Source: Codonopsis lanceolata (taxonomy: Eukaryota; Streptophyta; Magnoliopsida; Asterales; Campanulaceae). Taken from it: a stretch of DNA of 64,000 bases. The notes under the pieces were generated by a model. That model worked only from the letters and a program-made list of their open reading frames with translations. It made no database searches and had not been told where the DNA came from. The stretch spans positions 70,903,990 to 70,967,989 of the forward strand of contig CM028384.1 of NCBI GenBank assembly GCA_013146195.2. The letters run 5' to 3'. Below are positions 12,517 to 24,003 of the stretch, piece by piece; position 1 is the stretch's first letter; each line of letters begins with the position of its first letter. Made by a program: the position numbers and the translations under genes.

Positions 12517-13028
12517 GATTTTCTACAATTTTTTTTGAGTTTTCCTTCATTTCCTCTCTCTCCCTCCCAAAATTTAATATTTTTCATTAACAATGAATAT
12601 TATTATGAAAAATATTATTATTACTAATTAATTTAAATCTAAATTTAGTAATTTATGGAATATAAATTTTATTTTGCATAAACATATTTATTATTAATAT
12701 ATAATATATAATATAATTAAGATACAGATAGTGATGTATGTAAAATTATTGAGATTTGTGTCACCACCATAAGATTATTATTATTTTTTGGATAACTTAG
12801 AGTAGTTTAAAGATTTTTATTTTTTATTTTTAATGATTTGAGTAGCTTGGAGCACCCCATTGTACATGGTCTAAGAGAAAGAGCACCAACAATTTGTAAT
12901 GAATAAGGTTAAAGAAAAATAAAAAAAATAAAATTGGAATGTGCAAATGAAAAGCCAAACCCACCATAAAATGGGTGAAATGTGGAACCGGAAATTAGGG
13001 CAAAGTAGCACTGTTTCTCAACTCAAGG

Positions 13029-13430
13029 AATGAGGCTACAAAAGGAAGGGTGGTTACCCCCACCTCTTTCCTGATCAAGTCCACAGCCGATGATTTCTCC
13101 CATCTTCCCCCAAAATCAACAACCCTTTCAATGAATATATGGATATCAATTTATGGATCCGATGACGTTCAAGCTTCTTCTTCTTCTTCTTCTTCTTCAT
13201 CATCATCTTCATCTAAAGCAACATTGCCGGCAATCTTATTATTGTGACTCCATCTGTTCTATATACTGTATATGAAAGGCTGTGATGACAACGTAATTTA
13301 TGTGAGTTGAACCAGGGCGGTGAGATTCTTCGAATTTTGGCTGGGCAACCCGGACGGCTGATGGCAACCGATGTTGCAGCCATGGCGGAGTCATCATCTT
13401 GCTCTGATCATAAACAGATCTGAGCCTCAT
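13029..13430 (+). ncRNA. Structured ncRNA family, copy A
   Basis: First of seven related units, not matching any RNA family I know. The ends AATGAGGCT (13029) and AGCCTCAT (to 13430) form an 8-bp terminal stem. Shared blocks in order are: hairpin GGGTGGTTACCC (13048-13059), GCCGATGATTTC (13086-13097), ACAACCCTTT near 13120, AAAGGCTGTGATGA (13275-13288), CAGGGC (13313-13318), TTGGCTGGGCAACCCGGACG (from 13337), GCAGCCATGGCGG (13376-13388) and GATCTGAGCC (13418-13427). CAGGGC can pair with GCTCTG at 13401-13406 and GCAAC with GTTGC in the block before ATGGCGG. The variable loop contains TTC and ATC microsatellites. It is the shortest unit, with a reduced 5' hairpin. Function unknown; structured RNA is inferred from comparison of copies. 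Confidence 0.7.
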
Positions 13431-15000
13431 ATATATAATTACACACTTATTTTAATATCCCTATCTTTGTTTGGTTTATTCTACTATTTCGTTGCATAAT
13501 GTAACTTCACTATAATTTTGTTTCTTGGATTTAAAAGAATTATATTCCTTTTATTCGTAAATAATTCTCAACATTTCCTTTAAAAAAAACTAATTCAAAA
13601 CAATTGTCTTCCATAAAAACTCTAATTTTTAGAAACACTCTTTTTGTCTTTTTATGCTTATTTTTCTACTCCCGTGTTTCTCGGACAAAGTGTCCATATT
13701 TTATATGTGCACCTTTTACTTAAAAAAATCCATTTTTAAAAATTAATTTATTAAAGTATTACACTCTCATTTTAAGCTAAAAGTTAAAAATATAAAAATA
13801 TCATTTTATTAATAATAAATTACTAAAATTATCATTTAAAAAAAAAAATTAATTTTTAAACGAAGATTCTTTACTTAAAATGATAGAAATATTTTATTAT
13901 TAATGAATCTAGTAAAAATGTCATTTTTATAAAATTTGACTTTCTTACACAAAACAGATGAATAATTATTTTGAATATAGTCACATATACATTGGCATTA
14001 TAATAAATCACATTACATCTATATTGATAGTAGAGTTAATTAGTTTTTTTAAAAGAAGTTATCTAGTAGAATTATTTAGATTTTGCCGGTTGATACAGAT
14101 ACGCATGCTAATATATCTCAAATATTTCATCAAATGAAACATTTTTGTTAATTTGAAGCTGAACCGTGATCTAACCTTTAAGGGGATGTTATTGTTGTGC
14201 ACAAATTTTCAGTCTTTCGTAGAGCCATAGAGGTCATATGGGACTATATTAGGCGTGCCATATTAAATTATTTTTCCAAGATTATTTTTGTGGTTTGTTT
14301 ATACTTTTGTTATTGTATCTCTCTGCAATAAGCGAAATAGCACTTTCACTCAATTTTTGGATGAGCGGTGATATATAAACATTTTTTAAAGCTGTAAACA
14401 CGATAATTATTTAAAAACAAAACAATTATTTAGAAACTAATGAATTATTATTTTATACATAAAATTTTATAGATTTTTGGGTTTGCTCTTTATATAAAAT
14501 TAGAAAAACTGTTGCCTAAAATTATTAATATAATTGTAATCTTTTCATTCCAAAATTATTGTCATAATTTTGTTTTTCGTCCTATAAAAAAGTTGTCTTA
14601 TTTGTAACGTTTTACTTAACACTTTTGTCTCAAAATAAATGATGTTATAGAAATTTACACACCATTATTTAAATACAATTATTATTGATGAATTGAATAA
14701 TTATTTTTTCTCTCCTTTTGATATCTCATTAAATCTTCTTACTTTTTTTCAATGTTTGAATAACATATCTTTACTCTATCACTTTTTTCTAAGTCTCTAT
14801 ATTCTCAATGCATTGAATACAAATGCTTTTCATTTCTAAACCATAATTGATTTCAAACGGAGGAAGTATCATTTTACTTTTATTTTAAGGACCACTGACA
14901 TAAAATTTTAAAAAAAACTATACGTTATAATTATAATAAAGGTAAAAAGGTAGCTATTTCTTCTTATATGTGTGCCCCGATTAAATAAAACTATTAAACT
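13431..15000. other. AT-rich spacer between ncRNA copies A and B
   Basis: No coding region. 14870 carries a Stowaway-like end (AACGGAGGAAGTA) whose partner I could not fix. The rest looks like decayed repeat sequence. Confidence 0.5.
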
Positions 15001-15002
15001 AA

Positions 15003-15418
15003 GAGCAAGAACAATAATGTAGCAAAGAAAAGCAAAATGCTAATTTTCTAAAACAATGGGGCAACAATGTGTAGTATTGAGTAGTTAAACAATGATCTTC
15101 AATTTTGAGTAGCATGCTAAGCATATTGGCCAAAAGTTGTATTATTATTATTTTTTCAAATTTTGGTCATTTTTCATCAAAAATAATATTTTAAAAATAT
15201 TTTTGTCTTTTTCAAGACTATACAATTTATATTTATTAATAAAGGATTGGTTTGTTTTATTTGGACATAAAATTATTTTTTATAATTACATAAATAAAAT
15301 TATTTATTAATATAAGATTATTGGAGTCTATGACATCCATCATAAAATGTTTGTTTTGGGTAGCTTAATATTTACTTTTTCAAATATTGTTACCCCATTG
15401 TTCATGGGCCAAGAAGCA
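15003..15418. mobile_element. Probable MITE, AGAGCAAGAACAATAATG family
   Basis: The left end AAGAGCAAGAACAATAATGT is approximately inverted at the right (CCCATTGTTCATGGGCCAAGA). Non-coding and very AT-rich. A related right end appears near 12850 (CCCCATTGTACATGGTC). Confidence 0.4.
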
Positions 15419-15512
15419 TGATCTGTAATGACCGAACTAGCCTCTGGTATACATCATTTCAGTCAGTCGCTAGATGTGGAAAGTGGGGGGTTCAAAATGG
15501 AAAACGGGTCAC

Positions 15513-15519
15513 TATAAAA
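15513..15519 (+). promoter_or_regulatory. TATA box of ncRNA copy B
   Basis: CTATAAAAG, 51 bp before the conserved AATGAGGCT start. A Pol II start about 30 bp downstream would put the RNA 5' end some 20 bases before the terminal stem. Confidence 0.55.
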
Positions 15520-15563
15520 GTAGGCTTCAACCAAGATTAGGGTTTGCTGTTTTTCAACTCGTG

Positions 15564-16046
15564 AATGAGGCTGCGGAGGGAAGGGAGGTTTCTGAGGGTT
15601 GTTGCCCCCCTCTGTTATCTGATAAGATTGACAGCCGATGATTTCTCCGATCTGACCCAGAAAGTCAACAACCCTTTTTTCTGCGGATGCAGAGAGAGAC
15701 AGAGAGATAGATCATGAACGAGGTTATGCTTCGTTTGTTTTTGCAGTAGCAGCAGCATAACAACAACAACAATCCAATTCCAGAAATAGAAAATATATAT
15801 ATAAATAAATATTAGAGGCGGTGATGATAAAAGGTTCTGAGTTGAATCGTGCGAGTGAGATTATCCGTATCTTGGCTGGGCAACCACCGGACGGCTGTGT
15901 GAAAGAGGGGAGGGAGGAGATTTTGAATTGAATCTCACTCTCTTTTTCTTTCTCTTTCTCTTGCACACATAAATAGCAACCGTGGTCGGTTGCAGCCATG
16001 GCGGTGTTATCCACTTTCTCGATTATAAACAGATCTGAGCCTCCAT
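15564..16046 (+). ncRNA. Structured ncRNA family, copy B
   Basis: Contains the full series of family blocks: AATGAGGCT at 15564, a 5' hairpin with GAGGGTTGTTGCCCCCCTC, GCCGATGATTTC (15634-15645), GGCGGTGATGAT in the second box, TTGGCTGGGCAACC (15872-15885), GCAGCCATGGCGG (15992-16004) and GATCTGAGCCTCC near 16033. It has the longest insertion between the GGGCAAC and ATGGCGG blocks, filled with purine- and pyrimidine-rich sequence that can itself pair (GAGGGGAGGGAGGAG against CTCTTTCTC runs). GCAACC pairs with GGTTGC just before the ATGGCGG block. A TATA box lies 51 bp upstream. The AATGAGG start opens a 50-codon frame that other copies do not keep. Confidence 0.72.
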
Positions 16047-17464
16047 TTCTCTCTACTTTCCTTTCCTTTTTTTTTTTTTTTCTTTTTCTTTAATCTTTAA
16101 TTTAGGTTTTCCATTTTATTTCGCTGTCATGTGGTTTTCGATGTATTCAGGTAAATGTTAGTAATATCTACACTTTGATGAGGTCATGATTCATGAATAA
16201 AACCAAAGCTTAAGCCAGATTGATGAATCTGTTAATTAAATTACAAAATCACTTTGATGGATCTTCTTTGAAGAAACAGAAGGATTATCTGATATTTTTT
16301 ATATGAAAAATAACCTTTTAAAAGTATCAACCTTATAAATTTATAAAAAACATAGGTATAACTACTTGTCTACTTTTTTGTTTCTAGTTTTATTTGGAAA
16401 CTGTTTGAGAAATAATAAAGTTTTACTGAAGTAAACAATTCTTTATTTTGTTCCCGTTTGTGTTTTTTTCTTCTTTTATCGCCTCTGAAATAATAATTAA
16501 ACATAATTGTAATCCTAGAAGAGGGTTATTTTTGGTGATTCAAATAAAATTCCCAACTCAAAGTTTTATACGTAATTATAGTGATAATTTAAATATAATT
16601 TATAATTGAGTGGTTCGTTTGTGACTCATATATATTTACGAATCAATCTGAGCCATAAATTTTGTTTAGCACAATTCAAAAAAAAGATGTTAGTTAGACC
16701 CTAAATTTTTTTATAATATAAATTATTTTTTAGTTATTATTAATAAAAAGTTGAAAGCAAAAAATATTAGTAATAAAAGAAGTAATAAGAGGAAAAAAGA
16801 AGAGTTTTCATGTACAACTTCAAATTATCACGTCAGGTCGGTCAAATAATCAAACAGTCGATATCAATTTAAGTTACATTTATGGGTACATTAAAGGTCC
16901 ATTTAAATATATTGATTTTGAATTCAATATATATTTAAGTTTTTTATATAATTTAAATAACGAGAAATTTGTTTTTAAAGTTATTATATATTTATTTTAT
17001 TTTTTGGATAGTGTGTGAAATTTAATATAAATAATTTGTTAAATATATTATTTATCTAGTCTAGTGATACTGATTAGTAATATTATGAATAAAAAAAGTT
17101 AAAACATTGTTAAGAAAATTTTATATTTTTAAAAATAAATTCTCCAGCGATACAATGGTGGTGGTCAATAGTGGTAGTGGTGTCGGAGTTGGTGGCCGGG
17201 GGAGGCAGTTGTTGGCGACCATGGTGACCGGAGGTGGCAGTCAGACGGCGATGGTGGTTGTGGAAAATTAATTAGAAATTAAAGTCAAGCTTTAGTAAAA
17301 AATTAATTTTATAAAATTGAGACATTTGGATTAACATCTCAATTTCAATTAAAAAATTTAATTGTGTTTCTAAATAACAAAAATTGTTTTGTATGCACTA
17401 ATTACAATTCAAAGGAATTGGCGCATCGAATATATCTTTATAGAAAATATTGAAGAGAAAAATT
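16047..17464. other. AT-rich spacer with a GC-rich patch
   Basis: No gene seen. 17150-17270 is a GGTGG/GGCGG-rich minisatellite-like patch. Elsewhere only AT-rich sequence. Confidence 0.5.
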
Positions 17465-17472
17465 GTAAACAC

Positions 17473-18209
17473 TAAATGGTTCGACTTTGAATAAATTGTG
17501 AGCTGAATCGCATGTCATCGGTTTAAGAAAAATCAAATCGGAACTAAACCATTTAAAATCTTGAACCGAACCGAATCATGATGGTTCGACTCGGTTCCGT
17601 GGTTTGGTTTTGTGGTTTGGGTTCATGATTTGACCTGAATTTAGAAAGAGTTCTAGGTATTCAAAATTTATTAAGTAAACCAATAAAATATTATAAAAAC
17701 ACACTAAAGAAAATACTAAAATATTAAATATAATACAATTATATTCATAAATTCACTTTTAAAAAAATTGCACAAACTTTCAAATAAAAGGATTAACATT
17801 TTTTATTCTTATAATCAATAAATTGAATCCAATATAATAAAAATACAATAATGTACATGATATTAAAAATGTTTATGTAAATTCAAAAAGTCTAAAAGAA
17901 AATTCATAAATACTAATATTAGCATTATAGTTTATATAATATAAAAATATTAAAAGTATAAGAGTACTAAAGTATAAATGTTAGAAACTTTAAATAATAT
18001 GTTGTTTGACTCGGTGGTTCGACTTGATGATTCAGCTCAAAATGATTTGATTTGGTTCGATTTGACTCAACTCGATATGTCAAGCCGCAAATCAAACCAA
18101 ATCATTCGACTTTCCAAAATCGCCGAACTGAACTATATAGCATCCAAAACCGAACCAATCGTGTGATTGGACTTGACTTGATGGTTTGGAGACTCATGTT
18201 GACACCCTA
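17473..18209. mobile_element. Non-autonomous hAT element
   Basis: Flanked by the perfect 8-bp duplication GTAAACAC (17465-17472 and 18210-18217). The right end GTTGACACCCTA is a standard hAT terminus; the left is diverged. Interior GGTTCGACTCGG/GAACCGAA motifs recur in both orientations. No transposase. Confidence 0.75.
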
Positions 18210-18514
18210 GTAAACACCATCGGTAGGTGGGTACGCAAGTTAGCATGCTTGTCCGGAGTGCAGCGGTAAGTTTGGGACTTTGGGTAGGCCTGTGTTGCCT
18301 GAAAATGGTAATTCCAAAGCGAATTGCGTAGTTTAGCCTGTTTAGGAACTAGTAATGTTACTTTTCGGCTTTTTTTTTGTTTTTTTTAACGTTTCTGTTT
18401 TTTTTTAGACAATATACTTCTACCATTTTATATTTTATTAATTTAATTATAGATCACTTATATATGAACTTTATTAGAAACTACTATTTAATTTGTATGT
18501 CTGATCAAGTATGA

Positions 18515-18722
18515 TATTCCCTCCGTCCAAAAATATATAACGTTTTGGGAAAGTTTTTTTTTGTTCTAAAATAAATGATACTTTGTAATTTAAAAAAAAT
18601 ATTTTTTTCTCGAATTCTACCCATAATTATTTACTCCGTAATTTGTGTTTGAAGTTGGTAAAAATGATGTCCTAATAACAAAGTTCCAAGTAATACAATT
18701 TTTTAGGACGGATAAAATCGGA
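18515..18722. mobile_element. Decayed Stowaway-like MITE
   Basis: TATTCCCTCCGTCCAAAAATAT at the left and TTTTTTAGGACGGATAAAAT at the right are inverted. The right terminus has lost the GGGAGTA end. Confidence 0.5.
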
Positions 18723-19029
18723 AAAGAAAACAATAATATTGAGACGAAAAGAATAAACACTTTTTAAAATGAGATCATCTTTTGTGAGACCTTGTTACGA
18801 ATCCTAATTCGTAAGATGGAAATCCACTCTATTACAGCTTAACTCATTAACACATCATCACTAGAATTGTCTAATTGTCTTATAGAAAATATTTATAAAT
18901 CCATATTTCCTGTGTTTTAGTCTTTTTAAATAACTTGAAAAATTATTCAAAAAAAGAAAGTCGAGTCAAAAGAAAAAGACGAGAAGAGGGCAAAATAAGT
19001 AAGTACATTGGGTTGACGAGTCACAACCT

Positions 19030-19455
19030 AAGAGCATCATCAGTGCAACCGTTGATCCTACGAAATTATGGTTAATTACACCATCAATTAAATATTTCAT
19101 TTTTTTCTTTTCATTCACATTAAATCAAAATGAATATCTTCAAGGTACATGTGGATGTAATCTTATGTGACATGCATCTCACCACTAAAATAATATTTAA
19201 CAAAAAAATAAAAATTAAAAGAAAATATAACAACTAATATAAAGAGTTTTTAAAAAGAATAGTGATGATTAAAATGTATCTACGCCCTCAAGCAGAATGC
19301 GAAACTTCACATTGTTATCCACGATATAAAGAGAGTTGGTTGTCACATAATATCCACATTTATATAGGAGAGATTTTTTTAAAAAAAATGTGTAAATTCT
19401 AGGTGACATCAATTTTTTTTTTTCACATCCACATTAATATCGAAGATACTCTAAA
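19030..19455. mobile_element. MITE of the AGAGCATC...GTGGATG family
   Basis: Shares TGTGGATGTAATCTTATGTGACATGCAT-like sequence and a run of AACCAATATAAAGAGTTTTT with copies near 34340, 35093 and 53554-54900. Begins AGAGCATCATCAGTGC; ends ATATCGAAGATACTCT. Confidence 0.55.
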
Positions 19456-19554
19456 TATTTATGTTCCCCGGCCACGAGGCCTACTCACTACTTTACTACT
19501 CTTATTAGTAATTACTATTGTATTCGTTCATGACAAAGAGTTTTTGTTTTGAAA

Positions 19555-20300
19555 GACAATTTTTAAAGAAAATATCTCACTTAGTAGTTTATTAGTAGTT
19601 GATGTTCCCGGCCCAAACTGGATCACGAACAACCACCACATGCCAGTCACAAACTCAATTGGTATGGGCCCTACTAACCTAGTGGGCAGAGTTAGTGGGG
19701 GATCGAGTAGAGAACACTGTAACTCCCGTTTAAATCTGGTCGAGCATAGGTTTTGTCTGCCAGACCAAGGGTCATGTCTGGGATCTACACTTGCCTTCAA
19801 CAGATATGTAAGGTATAACCGGGCAAAGCCTTTCTCGCCCAGGCAAGCATAGAGTAGGGAAAACAGAGACTTGCTCTCCAAGACATGTCAAAGAGTTTCT
19901 TTATCCAAGCATGACACTTACCATATATGTTCATTTATTTACGCGGCCAGCCGTCTGTCACGACTATAATTTAAGGATTTCCTCCTTAATTGATTAGGTA
20001 ACTATGGAAATTGAATCTCACAAGGATTCTCTACCTCATTGAGGGCCTATAAATACCCCTCCATACACCATAAATAAGAGACACACACTTTGTTGAGTCT
20101 CGAACTTCTATCAATTTTTCTCTTGACAATACACGATATTTACTCTCACACCGGAGTGGTTTTATGGTTTCGTGAGGCTAAACCTTGCCGCTTTAGTGAT
20201 CTTAAACAGGTTCAAAGAATAGATCAAACTCACATATCCTCTACATCAACTGGACAGCCCAAGACTGATATTTTTGTTAGATCAGTATTTAAATTATATT
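19555..20300 (+). repeat. LTR-like fragment of a retrotransposon
   Basis: GGGCCTATAAATACCCC at 20043-20059 is a typical LTR TATA region, followed by CACACACTTTGTTGAG and a transcript-like leader. 20195-20270 resembles 61574-61660. The open frames on both strands here have no retroviral motif. Only a fragment, with no partner LTR found. Confidence 0.4.
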
Positions 20301-20529
20301 TTTACATCTTATTTTTTAAAAATTACACTGTTTAAGTCAAACATTCAAAAATAAAATAGTTGATTCTTTGTATGGAATTAAAGAAATAATTATCGGTACA
20401 ATCCGTAAATTATTTTGCAAAGGAGGGCTAAAATCCAGCAATCGGAAACGCTAAAAAGCCGTTTGAGTTTCGTCATTGAAGAGAACAAGTTTAGGAACTA
20501 GTAAGCTCAAAAAGAATGAGGCTCCGGAG

Positions 20530-21716
20530 TAGGGGTGGCAAAAAATTATCCAACCCAATGGGTTATCTATTATATCCATTATAAAAGACTTATTGGTTAT
20601 TATCCATTAACACCCAATTAGGTTAATGGGTGTTAATGGATATTATCCATTAACACCCATTAACAAAATGGATAATTATGGATAATTAACCGGTTATCCA
20701 TTGGATTTATCCACTAATGTCATCACTGTGAACAGTCTCCACCCACCGCCGTCATTTCCAACCTCCGGCCACCGCCTACCACCGTCGGCAACCACCACGC
20801 CCACCACCGCCCACCGCTGCCCACCATCGACCACCGCCGACAACCACCACCGCCCGCCATTAGCGAGATTCGAACCTGAATCAAATTGCCTTACAACAAA
20901 GCTTATTACCACTAGACCAAACCACCATTTGATATATATTTGAAAGTTAATATAAATATAAACAAGTAATCATAAAAATTATTGATTATTATGAACGTAT
21001 TTGTTATTTGTTTTGGATTAAGAATATTTGTTTGTTTTTTATAATTTATAATTTATAATTATAATGAATATAAATTTTTAATTTTTTAATAAGGTATTTG
21101 ATTTTTTTTATTTTTTCTTACTTTTACATAATCATTTATTAGTGTCAAATCAATAAACACGTATATTTTCTATCTCACAACTATGAAGACTATTATAAAA
21201 TTTTGACAACTTTATATATATAAGGTGATAAAAATAATTAATCGCATTGCAAATATAACTTTTTATTTGAGGTGTAAAAAAAGGAAAGAAAAGATAAATA
21301 TCAAAATTAAGAAAATATCTTGGTTATTGTTGAACGTGGGGCCCGTTAATATTTTATTAAATGTGAAAAGTTGGTGAAAATATTATGATTTATGAATATT
21401 AAGTTATTAACTTATCATTGTGTGTATGTGTGTGTTTTTGGCATGTGTGTGTGTTTGAGTGAGTTTGTGTGTGTATGTTATGCTTAGTGAATCATAATAT
21501 AAGTAGGCAAGTAATACTCAAAATAATAAATGATATTCCTTATTGGATATTATCCGGATAATACCCATTTACTAATGGATAATATTGGATATTATCCAAT
21601 AACACCCATTAAGGTCAATGGGTGTTATTGGATAATATCCAAAACTACCCATTAACCTTAATGGGTGTTATTGGATAATATCCAAATAAACCGGTAACAC
21701 CCAATTGCCACCCCTA
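20530..21716. mobile_element. Non-autonomous hAT element inserted in ncRNA copy C
   Basis: Termini TAGGGGTGGCA and TGCCACCCCTA are perfect inverted repeats, flanked by the perfect 8-bp duplication CTCCGGAG (20522-20529 and 21717-21724). Subterminal CAACCCAATGGG / ACCCATTAA motifs are repeated many times at both ends, as expected for transposase-binding arrays. A C-rich patch and a tRNA-like sequence lie at 20745-20930. No transposase, so it was mobilised in trans. Confidence 0.92.
20861..20928 (-). repeat. tRNA-derived sequence within the hAT element
   Basis: On the minus strand TGGTCTAGTGGTAA matches a Pol III A box and GGTTCGAATCTC matches a B box at tRNA-like distance. It may be a SINE head or tRNA pseudogene captured by the transposon. 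A diverged version occurs at 55390-55460 in another copy of this hAT family. Confidence 0.5.
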
Positions 21717-22939
21717 CTCCGGAGGGAATTGGGATGTTCTTGAGGGTGGTTACCTCCCTCTGTTGATCCTAAACCGATCAATTGTGCCGATGATTTCATT
21801 GTGTCTGGCGAATTAAACAGCCCTCTCTCCGACCTCCCTTCCTCTCGCGCGAGAGAGAAAGGGATGGATGGATTGATAAATAGATAGATATGTACATGTA
21901 CGTATATACATACATACACATCCAAACGACAAACAATTATTTAGGGTAAATTGCAGCAAATGATTCCCCCAAAACTATGGTTTCTTTTAAGACTGTGGAT
22001 AGAAATTGCAGTCCCGCTGAATATATTTCGGTTGGTTAGAGGCTGTGATGACAGATTTTTCCGAGCAAATCAGGCACGGAGCTATTTGGTCCGTATCTTG
22101 GCGGGGCAACCCACCAGGAAGGCATATGTTATGCAACTGGTTAATTGGGTTGCAGCCATGGCGGTGTCATCCTCTTGCCTGATTATAAACAGATCTGAGC
22201 CTTATCCCCTTGCTAATTTACTCGAATTTTCGTTTGTTTATAAAAATACTTTGTTTCAATGTGTCCAAATTTGGATCTTATGAGGGCTGTAAGTGCATTT
22301 TTAGATGGAAATTGTCGATTTCGTATTGGCTAATGGTTAATGGTTAATGGTCAATGGAAATCGTCCGTTTAGTCGTCTTTAGATAGACTTACGTTGAGAG
22401 GTAAGATATAATTTGGGGGCGCTTTCTGTGTGTTGCATGAATGTCTCCAAATAAGGCAGATTAGAAATTGATTATAAAAATCTATAATCTATAATACAAT
22501 ACAGCTCATAGTCGTATATGTATAATTGACTAAAACTATTTAGGGATGAGATTAATTCCTTTACTGAAATCATACGGTCATTATCAATCCCCGAGTTCAC
22601 ATGTGTGAACGGCGATTGAGGAACTATCTCCCCCCTCTCTCTCTAACTCCCCCCACTATTCACGATTGGTGGCAGCTAATCCTTCCTTCACCAAACACAC
22701 GCCCCTTTTCTTTTCGATATTTTAATTAATTAATTAATTTTATGCAAAAAAATCGTAAGTTTTGTAATTTGAAATATTTTTTTTTCTTTTTAACTATTAT
22801 CGTAATTAACTTAATCAATTTATTTTTTTGAAACTGAATCCCAATTTAATTTATGTCTAAGTTTTGAATATTTATATTTTAATTTTTTTCTTTTTAATTG
22901 TTATCGTAATTAACTTAATCAATTTAATTTTTTTCCGGC

Positions 22940-23980
22940 CCGCAATTTCGTATACAAATAAATTTTTTTAAAAATAGTAAGTTTTGTAATTTGATTTTTT
23001 TTGTTTTTTATTAAATTTAAATTAGCTAATTTAAAATTTAATAATTAATTTGATTTGAATTAGGTTTAAATTAAAAAAAAAACAAGTTTTGGGTAATTTA
23101 ATTTTTTTGTTTTTTAATTAAATTTAAATTAGCTAAAATTTAATTTTTTGTTTTTTATTAAATTTAAATTAGCTAATTTAAAATTTAATAATTAATTTGA
23201 TTTGAATTAGGTTTAAATTAAAAAAAAAACAAGTTTTGGGTTTAGGGACCAGTTTTGTACAAGTCAAATGGGGAGATGGGTTAGGGATCGGTCTGGTAGC
23301 AGTCCAAAATGGGGGGATGAGTTTGGGCCTGGTTGGGTGGCAGTCCAAAAGGGGGGAATGGGTTAAGGGCTGGTCTGGTAGCAGACGCTGGGCTTATGGG
23401 GGAAATGATTGGGCTTGGGACTGGTACCAATCCCGTCCTTAAACCCAAAACTAGTTTTTTTTTTTAATTTAAAGATAATTCAAATCAAATTAATTTTTAA
23501 ATTTTAATTAGCTAATTTAAATTTAATAAAAAACAAAAAAATAAATTTTAGCTAATTTAAATTTAATTAAAAAACAAAAAAATTAAATTAACCAAAACTT
23601 GATTTTTTTTGTAACCCAAAACTTGTTTTTTTTAATTTAAACATAATTCAAATCAAATTAATTATTAAATTTTAAATTAGCTAATTTAAATTTAATAAAA
23701 AACAAAAAATTAAATTTTAGTTAATTTAGATTTAATTTAAAAAAATTAAATTAGCCAAAACTTGTTTTTTTTAATTTAAACATAATTCAAATCAAATTAA
23801 TTATTAAATTTTAAATTAGCTAATTTAAATTTAATAAAAAAACAAAAAATTAAATTTTAGTTATTTTAAATTTACTTGAAAAAACAAAAAAAAATTAAAT
23901 TATGTAAAGGGTATTTTGGTAAAACATTTTTTAAAAGTGCTCTATTAAGCATTTTATAGATGTTGTATTAAGTACATATG
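22940..23980. mobile_element. Large AT-rich foldback element
   Basis: The arm around 22975-23245 (AATTTGATTTGAATTAGG, AAACAAGTTTTGGGTTTAGG) is inverted at about 23420-23700 (CCTTAAACCCAAAACTAG, AATTCAAATCAAATTAA), with a ~175 bp G-rich centre. Each arm holds internal tandem repeats, and the right arm is extended by a third copy to 23880. The right terminus (23930-23975) is the same TIR as in the 10131 and 24004 elements. No matching left TIR was found. Confidence 0.65.
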
Positions 23981-24003
23981 TAACTCATTAATAATATATG
24001 AAA

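Larger units (their letters stand above)
20515..22204 (+). ncRNA. Structured ncRNA family, copy C, interrupted by a hAT element
   Basis: The unit starts AATGAGGCTCCGGAG and is broken after 15 bases by the hAT element at 20530-21716. It resumes at the duplicated CTCCGGAG and continues GGGAATTGGGATG. Downstream blocks are intact: GCCGATGATTTC (21786-21797), GAGGCTGTGATGACA near 22039-22053, AAATCAGGCA (22067-22076), TTGGCGGGGCAACCC (22098-22112), GCAGCCATGGCGG (22152-22164), TGCCTGATT (22176-22184) and GATCTGAGCC near 22192. AAATCAGGCA pairs perfectly with TGCCTGATT over nine bases. Without the insertion it would be about 495 bp. The insertion splits the terminal stem and 5' hairpin, so this copy is probably disabled unless transcription starts within the insertion. 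Confidence 0.72.

Noticed and set aside
13029..13045. A miR166-target-like GGAATGAGGCT at the start of the units
   Set aside because: Complementarity covers only about half of the miRNA and the rest of the site is not conserved.
13275..13388. A genuine HDV-family ribozyme
   Set aside because: The short matches are real, but strand order and loop sizes differ and copy D lacks the first helix. Kept only as a weak structural hypothesis.
15565..15717. A 50-codon ORF starting at the AATGAGG of copy B (MRLRREGRFL...)
   Set aside because: The same start gives a different or early-stopped frame in A, C, E, F and G, and indels within the conserved part are not multiples of three. Conservation is of nucleotides, not protein.
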